A stretch of 9,580 nt of DNA from Rhodocyclaceae bacterium (GTDB lineage Bacteria; Pseudomonadota; Gammaproteobacteria; Burkholderiales; Rhodocyclaceae), in NCBI GenBank assembly GCA_016791085.1, contig JAEUNN010000816.1, positions 1 to 9,580 of the forward strand, written 5' to 3'. Under the pieces are notes generated by a model that was not told where the DNA came from, did no database searches, and worked only from the letters and a program-made list of their open reading frames with translations. The position numbers were made by a program, and so were the translations under genes. This document shows, in pieces, positions 1 through 7,300 of the stretch. Position 1 is the stretch's first letter; every line of letters starts with the position of its first letter.

Positions 1-1652
1 ACGTGGATGGTGAAATCCGCACTGCCCTCGGGCAGCGCGAAATAGCGATGCGAATTGGCAAAAAAATGCAGCGGCTCGAATTTCGTGTCGACCAGCACCG
101 CGGGCGGACCATGCGCCGCGATGGCGGTCAATGCCGCGGACAGTAGTTGCTTGCGTTGGGTCATGCCCGCCGGTTTTTCCATTGCCGGAGCGCTCACGTT
201 TATCAAGGGCGTCTGACGAAATGCCCGATCCGCCTGGCCACCCGCCAGGTTGCGCCGCCGATACAGCTTGTTGCTGGAATCCACGGCGGCGAAACCGGAC
301 GAATTCACCCCCACCGACTCGGACCGGCCCAGCAGCAACAGGCCGTCAGGACGCAGCGCGTACTGGAAGGTGCGCAGCAGTTCGGTCTGCTGGGTGGGCG
401 TGAAATAAATCAGCAGATTGCGGCAACTTACCATGTCGAGGTTGATGAAGGGCGGGTGCGCGATCACGTCGTGGCGCGCAAACACACAACATTCGCGCAG
501 CCTGGGCGCAACGCGCCAGAGCTTTCCCTCTTGCTGCATGAAGCGCGCACAGCGCTCGCTGCCCAGAGCCACGACTTCGCTCGCGGAATACAGGCCTGCA
601 CGCGCCTGATCCAGCCCTTCCGGATCGATGTCGGTGGCGAATATGCGCAGCAGCGCGGGGTCCAGTTCCGGACCCTGAATTTCCGCCACCAGCATGGCGA
701 GCGAATAGGCTTCTTCACCGCTCGCGCAGCCGGGCACCCAGATACGCAGCGGGACGCCGTCAGGCTTGCGCGCGAGCAGGTGGCGCAATGCCGCTTCGCA
801 GGCCGCGAATGCCGCGCCGTCGCGAAAGAACGCCGATACCGAAATCAGGAAAGCTTGCTGCAGCCGCAACAATTCCTCGGGTTCGCGGCGCACGTAGTCC
901 AGATATTCGGGCACGGTATGCAGCCCCAGGCCCAGATAGCGGCGCGTGGCCTGGCGCCGCAAGGTGCTTTGCTTGTAGCGCTGCAGGTCGATGCCGGACG
1001 CGCGCGTGACCATGTCCAGCAGATCGGCGAACGAGGCATCGTGCACTTGCGCGGATGCGCGCGGCGCCAGCGGCAGACGGTTCAGTTCGTCATTGAGCCA
1101 GGCCGCGATCTGCTCGACGCTGCCCACGTGATCGGCGGCACCGGCGGCGATGAGCGCGTCCGGCATGCCACGCTGCAAAGCCTGTTCCGGCAGTTGTGCG
1201 ATCACCACGCCGCCGCCGCGGCGCATGACCGCGGCGCCCTCGGCACCGTCGCGTCCGGCACCGGACAGCACGATGCCTACCGCACGCGCCCCCAATTCGC
1301 CCAGCGAGCGGAACAGGCGGTTTACCGACGGCGCGATCAAACTGTCCGCGGCCGGCGCCAGCAGCGCCAGCGTGTCGCCCCCCACGATGACGTCAAACCC
1401 GGGTGGCGTCACATAGACGTGGCCGGCGCACAAGGGCGCGCCGTCGGTGGCAAGCTCCACCGTAAGCCGGCAACCCTGGGCCAGCAGGGCGGTCATCTGG
1501 GTATCCGCGCCGGCGCCCTGATGATGGGCAACGATATAGGCGATGGGCCGGCCGGGTTCGAGTGCCTGCAAGAGCGGCCGCAAGGAATGCAATCCGCCGG
1601 CCGACGCGCCTATGCCTACGACCAGAACCGAGCCGGAGTCGTTGCACTCCAT
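1..1652 (-). CDS. CheB-CheR fusion protein (methylesterase/methyltransferase), 3' end beyond left edge
   Basis: Reading leftward from ATG at 1652-1650 gives 550 uninterrupted codons with no stop before the edge. Residues about 8-190 are a CheB methylesterase domain. GASAGG carries the likely catalytic Ser17, His43 lies in VAHH, and Asp135 lies in SGAGRDG, so the triad looks intact; there is no receiver domain in front. Residues about 205-465 are a CheR glutamate methyltransferase: YKQSTLRRQATRRY near 226, FFRD near 275, the S-adenosylmethionine loop GCASGEEAYS at 308-317, ATDID near 341, and SCRNLLIYF at 409-417. From about 500 the chain (PAVLVD, then HFFANSHRYF) resembles the PAS region that follows CheR in CheBR hybrids, often before more PAS or histidine-kinase domains. 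An AGGGGGG ribosome site lies 5 bases before the ATG. Such hybrids act in the cytoplasm on chemoreceptors or in chemosensory signalling to two-component outputs. No other chemotaxis gene is visible, so the target is unknown. Domain identity is by motif recognition. Confidence 0.93.
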   Translation of the reverse strand, partial: MECNDSGSVLVVGIGASAGGLHSLRPLLQALEPGRPIAYIVAHHQGAGADTQMTALLAQGCRLTVELATDGAPLCAGHVYVTPPGFDVIVGGDTLALLAPAADSLIAPSVNRLFRSLGELGARAVGIVLSGAGRDGAEGAAVMRRGGGVVIAQLPEQALQRGMPDALIAAGAADHVGSVEQIAAWLNDELNRLPLAPRASAQVHDASFADLLDMVTRASGIDLQRYKQSTLRRQATRRYLGLGLHTVPEYLDYVRREPEELLRLQQAFLISVSAFFRDGAAFAACEAALRHLLARKPDGVPLRIWVPGCASGEEAYSLAMLVAEIQGPELDPALLRIFATDIDPEGLDQARAGLYSASEVVALGSERCARFMQQEGKLWRVAPRLRECCVFARHDVIAHPPFINLDMVSCRNLLIYFTPTQQTELLRTFQYALRPDGLLLLGRSESVGVNSSGFAAVDSSNKLYRRRNLAGGQADRAFRQTPLINVSAPAMEKPAGMTQRKQLLSAALTAIAAHGPPAVLVDTKFEPLHFFANSHRYFALPEGSADFTIH

Positions 1653-1997
1653 CTGCGCCCCCCTGCACAAGTAATTTCTATAGGTTTGATGAGATTCATG
1701 ATAACGCGCAGCGCGCCCACGCGTGGCGCAGGTCTGACCGGGAATGCCGCGCAAGTCGCAGGCCCGCCGCGCGCACTGGCGCGCCCCGCGTTGTGCTGCC
1801 AGGACGGCACGGCGGCACATCGGTTTTTTGCCGCCGGGCTGCACCCGGCGCTTTCGATACCGGGCGCGCCGCCACGCGGCGAGCGCGCGACCGGCGGATT
1901 TGCCACACGCCACGGCGGCGACGCCGGCACGGCGCAGCGCCGCACACGTCCCCCGGCACACACAGTGTCATATTCCGGCCAATACATCTTACTCCAG

Positions 1998-2011
1998 TTG
2001 ACAAAAATCAA
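1998..2011. promoter_or_regulatory. FNR/ANR/CRP-family-like operator, TTGAC-N4-ATCAA
   Basis: The sequence TTGACAAAAATCAA matches the FNR/ANR consensus TTGAT-N4-ATCAA at nine of ten defined positions and is centred at 2004.5. It sits in an A+T-rich island inside a GC-rich divergent intergenic region, where a regulator site is expected. It overlaps the -35 hexamer of the rightward promoter. For the rightward gene the centre would lie near -27 from a start at about 2031, which suits repression better than the usual class II activation spacing near -41.5. For the leftward CheBR gene, the best nearby -10 (TATGAC, 1972 to 1967) would put the centre near -44. The match could be chance because A+T-rich promoter DNA can resemble this box. 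Confidence 0.4.
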
Positions 2012-2024
2012 GCCGGACTAAAAT
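1998..2024 (+). promoter_or_regulatory. Candidate sigma-70 promoter for the cysteine-rich gene
   Basis: A perfect -35 hexamer TTGACA (1998-2003) is followed by TAAAAT (2019-2024), which matches the -10 consensus at five of six positions. The spacer is 15 bases, shorter than the usual 16-18, so strength is uncertain. Transcription would begin near 2031 and give a leader of about 110 bases before the ATG at 2141. It is the only clear consensus-like promoter that I found in the window. Confidence 0.5.
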
Positions 2025-2078
2025 AAACGTGCAAGCACGCGCAAAGCCCAATTTCGTTCTGCCTGCGGCGCGCAGCAC

Positions 2079-2095
2079 CGGCCGGCCGCCGGCCG
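2079..2095 (+). repeat. GC hairpin in the leader of the cysteine-rich gene
   Basis: CGGCCGG (2079-2085) and CCGGCCG (2089-2095) are perfect reverse complements separated by CCG, forming a 7-base-pair all-GC stem with a three-base loop. If the promoter at 1998-2024 is used, the hairpin lies in the 5' leader about 45 bases before the start codon. It has no following run of T and so is not a typical intrinsic terminator. GC-rich DNA forms such stems by chance, and no function is claimed. Confidence 0.3.
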
Positions 2096-2140
2096 CGCAC
2101 CGACGCATGCCGGCAGAACTCGCCGTGCAGGGAGTTCACG

Positions 2141-2518
2141 ATGGCCGACATGCAGTTTCTGAGTTATTCCTGCGCCGCCTGCCCGCACGCCGGGCAAGCG
2201 GCAAATCACATCAACCGCTTGTTGCAGCAGCGCGGCGTTGCGGAACCCCGCTGCGCCCTGGGGGTTGCCCTCTGCACGCCCGAGGCGGTACGCGACACCC
2301 TGAGCGGCAGGCCGGTGATGGCCATAGATTCCTGTCCCTGCGAATGCGTCAAGCGCACCCTGATGCGTAATGGCGTCATGCCGGCCCAGCATTGGCGCAT
2401 CGACGCCTATGGCCTGGCCGACGACGCCGACGGCAAATTCGACGCGTCGCTGGCGGCGGCCGTCGCCACCGAAATATCCGTCGAGGCGGAGGCCTTGCTG
2501 GCCCGCCACTTCAGCTGA
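2141..2518 (+). CDS. Small cysteine-rich protein, putative zinc-binding DGC family
   Basis: The 125-residue product has seven cysteines: C11 and C14 in YSCAACPHA, C38 and C45, then C65, C67 and C69 in DSCPCEC. The order YSCxxC, a helix containing AANHINRLLQQ, AEPRCALGV, SGRPVMAIDSCPxxC and a following helix fits the DGC-domain family of putative zinc-binding proteins. In that family the name-giving motif is Asp-Gly-Cys; here it reads Asp-Ser-Cys at 63-65. It has no signal peptide or membrane segment, so it is probably cytoplasmic. The family has no firmly established reaction; metal binding is inferred from the cysteines. AGGGAG lies six bases before the chosen ATG, which favours it over the in-frame ATG at 2150. 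The gene stands alone, divergent from CheBR and 443 bases before mdtA. A possible FNR-like box upstream raises oxygen or redox control as a hypothesis. Family assignment is by eye. Confidence 0.85.
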   Translation: MADMQFLSYSCAACPHAGQAANHINRLLQQRGVAEPRCALGVALCTPEAVRDTLSGRPVMAIDSCPCECVKRTLMRNGVMPAQHWRIDAYGLADDADGKFDASLAAAVATEISVEAEALLARHFS

Positions 2519-2544
2519 GCCCGCCCCCCGCCCCGGCCGCAACC

Positions 2545-2600
2545 GTGCGGGCCGCGCACCGGCCATGTCGCGCGGGCGCCGGGCACGCGCCGGCGCGCCC
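2545..2600 (+). terminator. Possible weak hairpin terminator region after the cysteine-rich gene
   Basis: Two GC-rich stems follow the stop codon at 2518. GTGCG (2545-2549) pairs with CGCAC (2555-2559) around a five-base loop. Further on, GGGCGC (2574-2579) pairs with GCGCCC (2595-2600), with an inner three-pair CGG/CCG stem and a two-base bulge. Neither is followed by a run of T, so an efficient intrinsic terminator is not supported. They may only stabilise the RNA end or be chance structures in GC-rich sequence. Confidence 0.2.
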
Positions 2601-2828
2601 TTGCGCGCCATCGCGCCCTGCACGGGATGATCGCCAAACGCGGGTTCAAAGTCATTGATAAATTCTTGTGGCCGCGCGGCGCGCGCACAGAAGCGCCTGC
2701 GCCCGGCGAAAATGCGCCGCAGCGGCCGGCGCCGAAGCGCCGCCATGAGCCGCCTGCGCTGCGGCAGCAAGGCCGCGCCGACGCTGCGCGGCCGGACCCG
2801 GTGCGCACTGCGGAACACGCAGGGCGCT

Positions 2829-2838
2829 GTATGCATAC
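2829..2838. promoter_or_regulatory. Palindrome GTATGCATAC upstream of the efflux operon
   Basis: A perfect 10-base palindrome lies about 90 bases before the leader frame at 2930. After one mismatched pair it extends with GC on both sides (2826-2827 and 2840-2841). An operator for a dimeric regulator would look like this, and efflux operons are commonly controlled locally. There is no second copy nearby and no regulator gene beside it, so the call is tentative. Confidence 0.25.
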
Positions 2839-2915
2839 GGCCCTTGTGTATCCTATGCCGCGCGCGATGGAAACATTCTGCAATCGCCGCAATGCCGCCG
2901 CAAAAGCCCCGTGAC

Positions 2916-2922
2916 GGGAGGG
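2916..2922 (+). promoter_or_regulatory. Strong Shine-Dalgarno site for the leader frame ahead of mdtA
   Basis: GGGAGGG lies seven bases before ATG at 2930. It is the best ribosome site in the region upstream of mdtA, yet it is 39 bases from the first mdtA ATG at 2962, too far to serve it directly. This spacing is the main reason to take the short leader frame seriously. Confidence 0.6.
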
Positions 2923-2929
2923 CGTTAGC

Positions 2930-2965
2930 ATGGCGGCAGTCCGCTACCGGTCCGGCATGGCATGA
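2930..2965 (+). CDS. Possible 11-codon leader peptide coupled to mdtA
   Basis: ATG at 2930, seven bases after GGGAGGG, opens a frame reading MAAVRYRSGMA and ending with TGA at 2963-2965. That stop overlaps the mdtA ATG at 2962 as ATGA, so ribosomes finishing the leader would be placed to restart on mdtA. The peptide has no run of one amino acid typical of attenuation leaders and no similarity that I recognise. An alternative is that it is only a by-product of a ribosome site whose true product starts elsewhere, or that a frame error hides a longer mdtA start. The strong ribosome site is seen in the sequence; translation is inferred. Confidence 0.4.
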   Translation: MAAVRYRSGMA

Positions 2966-4308
2966 AGAAAGGCAACATGGAGACCAAGCAATCCGGCCCC
3001 GCCGAACCCGCTGCAGCGCCGCGCAAATGGCGCCGCGCCGCCCTGCTAGTGCTGGTGCTGGGCGCGGTTGGCGCCGGCGTCTGGTACTACCGCAGCCATA
3101 CCGGCAACGACCCGGCTGCCACGGGCGCCGCCACGCCGGCGGGCCGCAAAGGCGGCAAGGGCCATTACGACATGGCGTCGCGGCCACAGCCGGTGTCGGC
3201 GCAGCCCGCCCAGCGCCGCGACATGGATGTGCAGCTGGCGGCGCTGGGCACCGTGACGGCACGCAACCTGGTCAATGTGAAAAGCCGCGTGGATGGCCAG
3301 TTGCTGCGCGTAATGTTCCGCGAGGGGCAGTTCGTGAAGAGCGGCGACCTGCTCGCGGAAATCGACCCGCGCCCGTTCCAGGTGCAGGTGGATCAGGCCG
3401 CCGGCCAGTTGGCACGCGACCAGGCGCTGTTGCAGAACGCCCGGCTGGATCTGGACCGCTACCGCATGCTCAAGGCCCAGGATTCCATCGCGGCGCAGCA
3501 GGTGGACACCCAGGAAGCACTGGTGCGGCAGTACGAAGGCACGGTGCTGGCGGATCGCGGCCAGCTCGATTCGGCGCGCCTGCAGCTCAGTTTCACGCGT
3601 GTCACGGCGCCGGCCGCCGGTCGCGTGGGTCTGCGCCAGGTGGACCCCGGCAACATGGTCAATGCCAACGACACCAGCCCGATCGCGGTGATCGCCCAGA
3701 CGCGCCCGATCAACGTGATTTTCCCGCTGCCGCAGGACGACCTGCCGCGCGTGCTGGCGCGCACGCGGGCCGGCGCGGCGCCGGTCGTGGAGGCCTATGA
3801 CCGCGAAGGACGCACGCTGCTCGGCAAGGGCGTGCTGCTTACCGTGGATAACCAGATCGACACCACCACCGGCACGGTCAAACTCAAAGCCGAATTTCCG
3901 AATGCCGACGACGTGCTGTTCCCCAACCAGTTCGTGAATGTGCGCCTCAATGTCGAACACCTGAGCGGCGCCACCGTGGTGCCCAGCGCGGCGATACAGC
4001 GGGGTGCGCCCGGCACCTATGTGTATGTCGTGAAGGACGATGCCACGGTGGGCGTGCGGCCGGTCAAACTGGGCCCGGTACAGGGCGAAATCAGCGTGGT
4101 TGCCGAAGGATTGCAGCCTGGCGAACAGGTCGTGACCGACGGCACCGACAAGTTGCGCGACGGCGCCAGGATCGAAATCGCCGCGCGCGACGGGCCGCCC
4201 ACGGGCGCCACGGGCGCGCCGGAACGCCGCCGCCCGGAACATCGCCGGCGCGACGGCCAGGCCGGCGCGGACGGGTCCGCCGCTGCCCAGCCGGCGGCGC
4301 CCAAGTGA
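2962..4308 (+). CDS. mdtA: MdtA-type membrane fusion protein of an RND efflux pump
   Basis: The 448-residue product is the periplasmic adaptor linking an RND transporter to an outer-membrane channel. A basic stretch (RKWRR) and one hydrophobic anchor at about 26-43 tether it in the inner membrane; there is no lipobox cysteine. The lipoyl-like half sites are near 100-138 (SRVDGQL, EGQFVKSGDLLAEIDP) and 208-245 (RVTAPAAGRVGL). The helical hairpin is at about 139-205, the beta-barrel at 246-335 with the MdtA-like DNQIDTTTGTVKLKA near 296-310, and the membrane-proximal part at about 336-406. The last 40 residues are a Pro/Arg/Ala-rich tail, variable in the family. Escherichia coli MdtA is about 415 residues, so this one is slightly longer at both ends. 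Two starts are possible: ATG at 2962, which overlaps the leader-frame stop, or ATG at 2977 with AAAGG four bases before it (443 residues). It leads the mdtABC operon. Confidence 0.93.
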   Translation: MKKGNMETKQSGPAEPAAAPRKWRRAALLVLVLGAVGAGVWYYRSHTGNDPAATGAATPAGRKGGKGHYDMASRPQPVSAQPAQRRDMDVQLAALGTVTARNLVNVKSRVDGQLLRVMFREGQFVKSGDLLAEIDPRPFQVQVDQAAGQLARDQALLQNARLDLDRYRMLKAQDSIAAQQVDTQEALVRQYEGTVLADRGQLDSARLQLSFTRVTAPAAGRVGLRQVDPGNMVNANDTSPIAVIAQTRPINVIFPLPQDDLPRVLARTRAGAAPVVEAYDREGRTLLGKGVLLTVDNQIDTTTGTVKLKAEFPNADDVLFPNQFVNVRLNVEHLSGATVVPSAAIQRGAPGTYVYVVKDDATVGVRPVKLGPVQGEISVVAEGLQPGEQVVTDGTDKLRDGARIEIAARDGPPTGATGAPERRRPEHRRRDGQAGADGSAAAQPAAPK

Positions 4309-4313
4309 GCCGC

Positions 4314-4358
4314 GGCCGGCAGCGCGGCAGCACGCGGCGCGCAGCATGAGTGCCGGCC
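4314..4358 (+). repeat. Nested stem-loop in the mdtA-mdtB gap
   Basis: GGCCGGCA (4314-4321) and TGCCGGCC (4351-4358) form a perfect eight-pair outer stem. Inside it, GCGCG (4322-4326) pairs with CGCGC (4338-4342). The structure fills most of the 69-base gap between the mdtA stop and the mdtB start and places an ATG at 4346 in its unpaired 3' side. It could adjust message stability or the MdtA:MdtB ratio. No T run follows, so it is not a clear terminator, and chance pairing in GC-rich DNA is possible. Confidence 0.3.
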
Positions 4359-4381
4359 TGCCGGCGGGCGGCGGCGCATGA
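4346..4381 (+). CDS. Possible 11-codon leader frame before mdtB
   Basis: ATG at 4346 opens MSAGLPAGGGA and stops at TGA 4379-4381, overlapping the mdtB ATG at 4378 as ATGA. The length and overlap are the same as those of the leader frame before mdtA. Unlike that one, it has no convincing ribosome site; the bases before it are GC-rich without AGGAG-like character. It could be translated by ribosomes continuing from mdtA, or it may be a coincidence. The composition is low complexity and no function is assigned. Confidence 0.2.
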   Translation: MSAGLPAGGGA

Positions 4382-7300
4382 ACCCGTCGCGCCTTTTCAT
4401 CCTGCGGCCGGTCGCCACCACGCTGCTCATGTTCGCCATCCTGCTGGCCGGCGCGCTGGCCTACCGCCAGTTGCCGCAGTCCGCCCTGCCCCAGGTCGAT
4501 TACCCGACCATACAGGTAAGCACGCTGTACCCCGGCGCCAGTCCGGACGTGACCACCTCGTCCATTACCGCGCCGCTGGAGCGCCAGTTCGGGCAAATGC
4601 CCGGGCTGGTGCAGATGTGGTCGGTCAGTTCGGGCGGCGCGTCGGTCATCACGCTGCGCTTCGAACTCGGGCTGGCGCTGGATTCGGCCGAACAGAGCGT
4701 GCAGGCGGCCATCAATGCGGCGGCCACTTTCCTGCCCACCGACCTGCCGGCTCCGCCCGTCTATGCCAAGGTCAATCCGGCCGACGCGCCGGTGCTCACG
4801 CTGGCGCTGTCCTCGGACACGCTGCCGCTCATCCAGGTGCAGGATTTGGCCGACACCCGCATCGCACAGAAATTGTCGCAAATGCCCGGCGTAGGCCTGG
4901 TAAGCCTGGCCGGCGGCGCCAAGCCGGCGGTGCGCGTGCAGGTCAATCCCAAGGCGCTCGCGGCGCTCGGGCTGCAACTCGAAGACGTGCGCCAGGCCAT
5001 CGCGGCGGCCAATGTGAATCAGGCCAAAGGCGGCTTCGACGGCCCCACGCGCGCAGCCTCCATCGCCGCCAACGACCAGTTGAAAAGCGCCGCCGATTAT
5101 CGCGATCTGATCATCGCCTACCGCAATGGCGCGCCCATACGCATGTCCGATCTGGCGACCCTCGTGGACGACGCGGAAAATTTGCGGCTTGCCGCCTGGA
5201 GCAACACGCGGCCGGCCATCGTGATGAACGTGCAGCGCCAGCCCGGTGCCAACGTGATCGAAGTGGCCGACCGCATCAAGGACTTGCTGCCGCAGTTGCA
5301 GGCGGCGCTGCCGCCGGCCGTGAAACTGGAACTGTTGTCGGACCGCACGGTAACCGTGCGCGCCTCTGTCGCCGACGTGCAGACCGAACTGGCGGTATCC
5401 GTGGCCCTGGTCGTGCTGGTGATTTTCCTGTTCCTGCGCAATCTGCGCGCGACCTTCATTCCCAGCGTGGCGGTGCCTCTGTCCTTGATCGGCACTTTCG
5501 GCGTCATGTACCTGGCCGGGTTTTCGATCAACAACCTGACCCTCATGGCGCTCACCATCGCGACCGGTTTCGTCGTGGACGACGCCATCGTGATGATAGA
5601 GAACATATCGCGTTACCTCGAACGCGGCGACTCGCCGCTCGAGGCCGCGCTGGCCGGCGCCGGGCAGATCGGCTTCACCATCGTGTCGCTCACCATTTCG
5701 CTGGTGGCGGTGCTCATTCCGCTGTTGTTCATGGGCGACGTGGTCGGTCGCCTGTTCCGCGAATTTGCCATTACGCTGGCCGTGGCGATACTGATATCGG
5801 GCTTGGTGTCGCTCACGCTCACGCCCATGCTGTGCGCGAAATTGCTGCGCCGCCACGACGAACAGCGCGAAGGCCGCCTGGGCGCGGCCAGCGCGCGCCT
5901 GTTCGAGCGCGTGGTGGCCCGCTACGACCGCGCTCTGGCCTGGGTGCTGGACCATTCCGGGCTTACCTTGCTGGTCGCCGTGGCCACGCTGTTCCTGACC
6001 GTGCTGCTGTATGTGATCGTGCCCAAGGGCTTTTTCCCGCTCCAGGATACCGGCATCATCCAGGGCATTACCGAGGCGCCGCAGTCCATTTCTTTCGCCG
6101 CCCTGCGCGAGCGCCAGCTGGCACTGGCCGAGGCGCTGCTGCAGGACCCGGCGGTAGAGAGCGTGTCGTCCTACATAGGCGTGGACGGCGTGAATGCCAC
6201 GCCCAACGTGGGACGCATGGCCATCGTGCTGAAACCGCACGGGCAGCGCGCGCACGACATCGTGTCCATCATGGCCGGGCTGCGCCAGCGCGCCCAGGAC
6301 GCAGGAGGCATCGCGCTCTACCTGCAGCCGGTGCAGGACCTCACCATAGAAGACCGCGTGAGCCGCACGCAATACCAGTTCACGCTGGACGCCGTGAATG
6401 GCGACGAACTGGCCGCATGGACCGACAAGCTGGTGACGCAACTCAACGCGGTGCCGCAACTGGCCAATGTCGCCTCCGATCTGCAGAACCGCGGCCTGCA
6501 GGCTTACGTGCGCATAGACCGGGCCAGCGCCGGACGCCTGGGCATCACGCCCGGCGCCATAGACGCGGCGCTCTACAACGCTTTCGGCCAGCGCCTCGTG
6601 TCCACCATATTCACGCAAACCAGCCAGTACCGCGTGGTGCTCGAAGTCGGGCCGGAATTCCGCCTGGGGCCGCGCGCCATCGAACAGCTGCATCTGACCT
6701 CGGCATCCGGCACGCAGGTGCCGCTGTCGGCCGTGGCCAGCGTGGAAGAAAGCTATGCGCCGCTTGCCATCAATCACCTGGGGCAATTTCCGGCCGCCAC
6801 GATTTCTTTCGACACCGCGCCGGGCGCCTCGCTGGGCGACGCGGTCGCCGCCATCGAAGCCGCAGCGCGCGACATCGCCCTGCCGGTGTCGGTACATATG
6901 CAGTTTCAGGGTGCCGCGCTGGCGTTTCGCGGCGCGCTGGCAAACCAGTTGTGGCTGATTCTTGCCGCCGTGCTCACCATGTACATCGTGCTGGGCGTGC
7001 TGTACGAAAGTTTCATCCACCCGGTCACCATCCTGTCCACGCTGCCTTCGGCCGGCATAGGCGCGCTGCTGGCGCTCACCCTGACGAATCAGGATTTGGG
7101 CGTGATCGGCATCATAGGCATCATCCTGCTGATCGGCATCGTGAAGAAAAACGCCATCATGATGATCGACTTCGCGCTGGATGCCGAGCGCAATCAGGGC
7201 CTCGCGCCGCGCGCCGCGATCCATCAGGCCTGCCTGCTGCGCCTGCGTCCCATCCTGATGACCACCATGGCGGCGTTGCTGTCGGCATTGCCGCTCATGC

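Larger units (their letters stand above)
1653..2140. other. Divergent intergenic region between the CheBR gene and the cysteine-rich gene
   Basis: This 488-base gap separates two divergently transcribed genes and must hold promoters for at least one of them. Most of it (about 1710-1960) is very GC-rich and shows no convincing gene. An A+T-rich patch at about 1966-2030 holds the promoter and FNR-like box annotated separately. Close to the CheBR start, the minus strand carries TATAGA at 1681-1676, a weak -10 candidate without a clear -35 partner. I saw no RNA gene or riboswitch fold that I could name. Confidence 0.6.
2519..2929. other. Intergenic region before the efflux operon
   Basis: This 411-base gap is GC-rich except for small A+T-rich patches near 2636-2668 and 2844-2895. 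It must contain the end of the cysteine-rich transcript and, if the efflux genes are separately transcribed, their promoter. I found no consensus -35/-10 pair with proper spacing. TTGATA at 2655 has no -10 at the right distance, and TATCCT at 2849 has no -35. Open frames crossing the gap in both directions have no recognisable protein features and no supporting ribosome sites. Confidence 0.55.

Noticed and set aside
147..2021. Open frame of 624 codons on the plus strand, opposite the CheBR gene
   Set aside because: The minus strand carries intact CheB and CheR motifs throughout. The plus-strand product has low-information antisense composition and no domain that I recognise.
2655..2683. TTGATA as a -35 element of an mdtA promoter
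   Set aside because: No -10-like hexamer occurs 16-18 bases downstream; the sequence there is GCGCGGCGC-like.
2627..2914. Open frame of 95 codons in the gap before mdtA
   Set aside because: It has no convincing ribosome site and no recognisable protein features. Its composition matches random translation of GC-rich DNA.
2018..3262. Open frame of 414 codons on the minus strand, across the cysteine-rich gene and the gap before mdtA
   Set aside because: It overlaps a real gene with a good ribosome site on the other strand, has no recognisable motifs, and is Arg/Ala/Pro-rich as GC-rich noise is.
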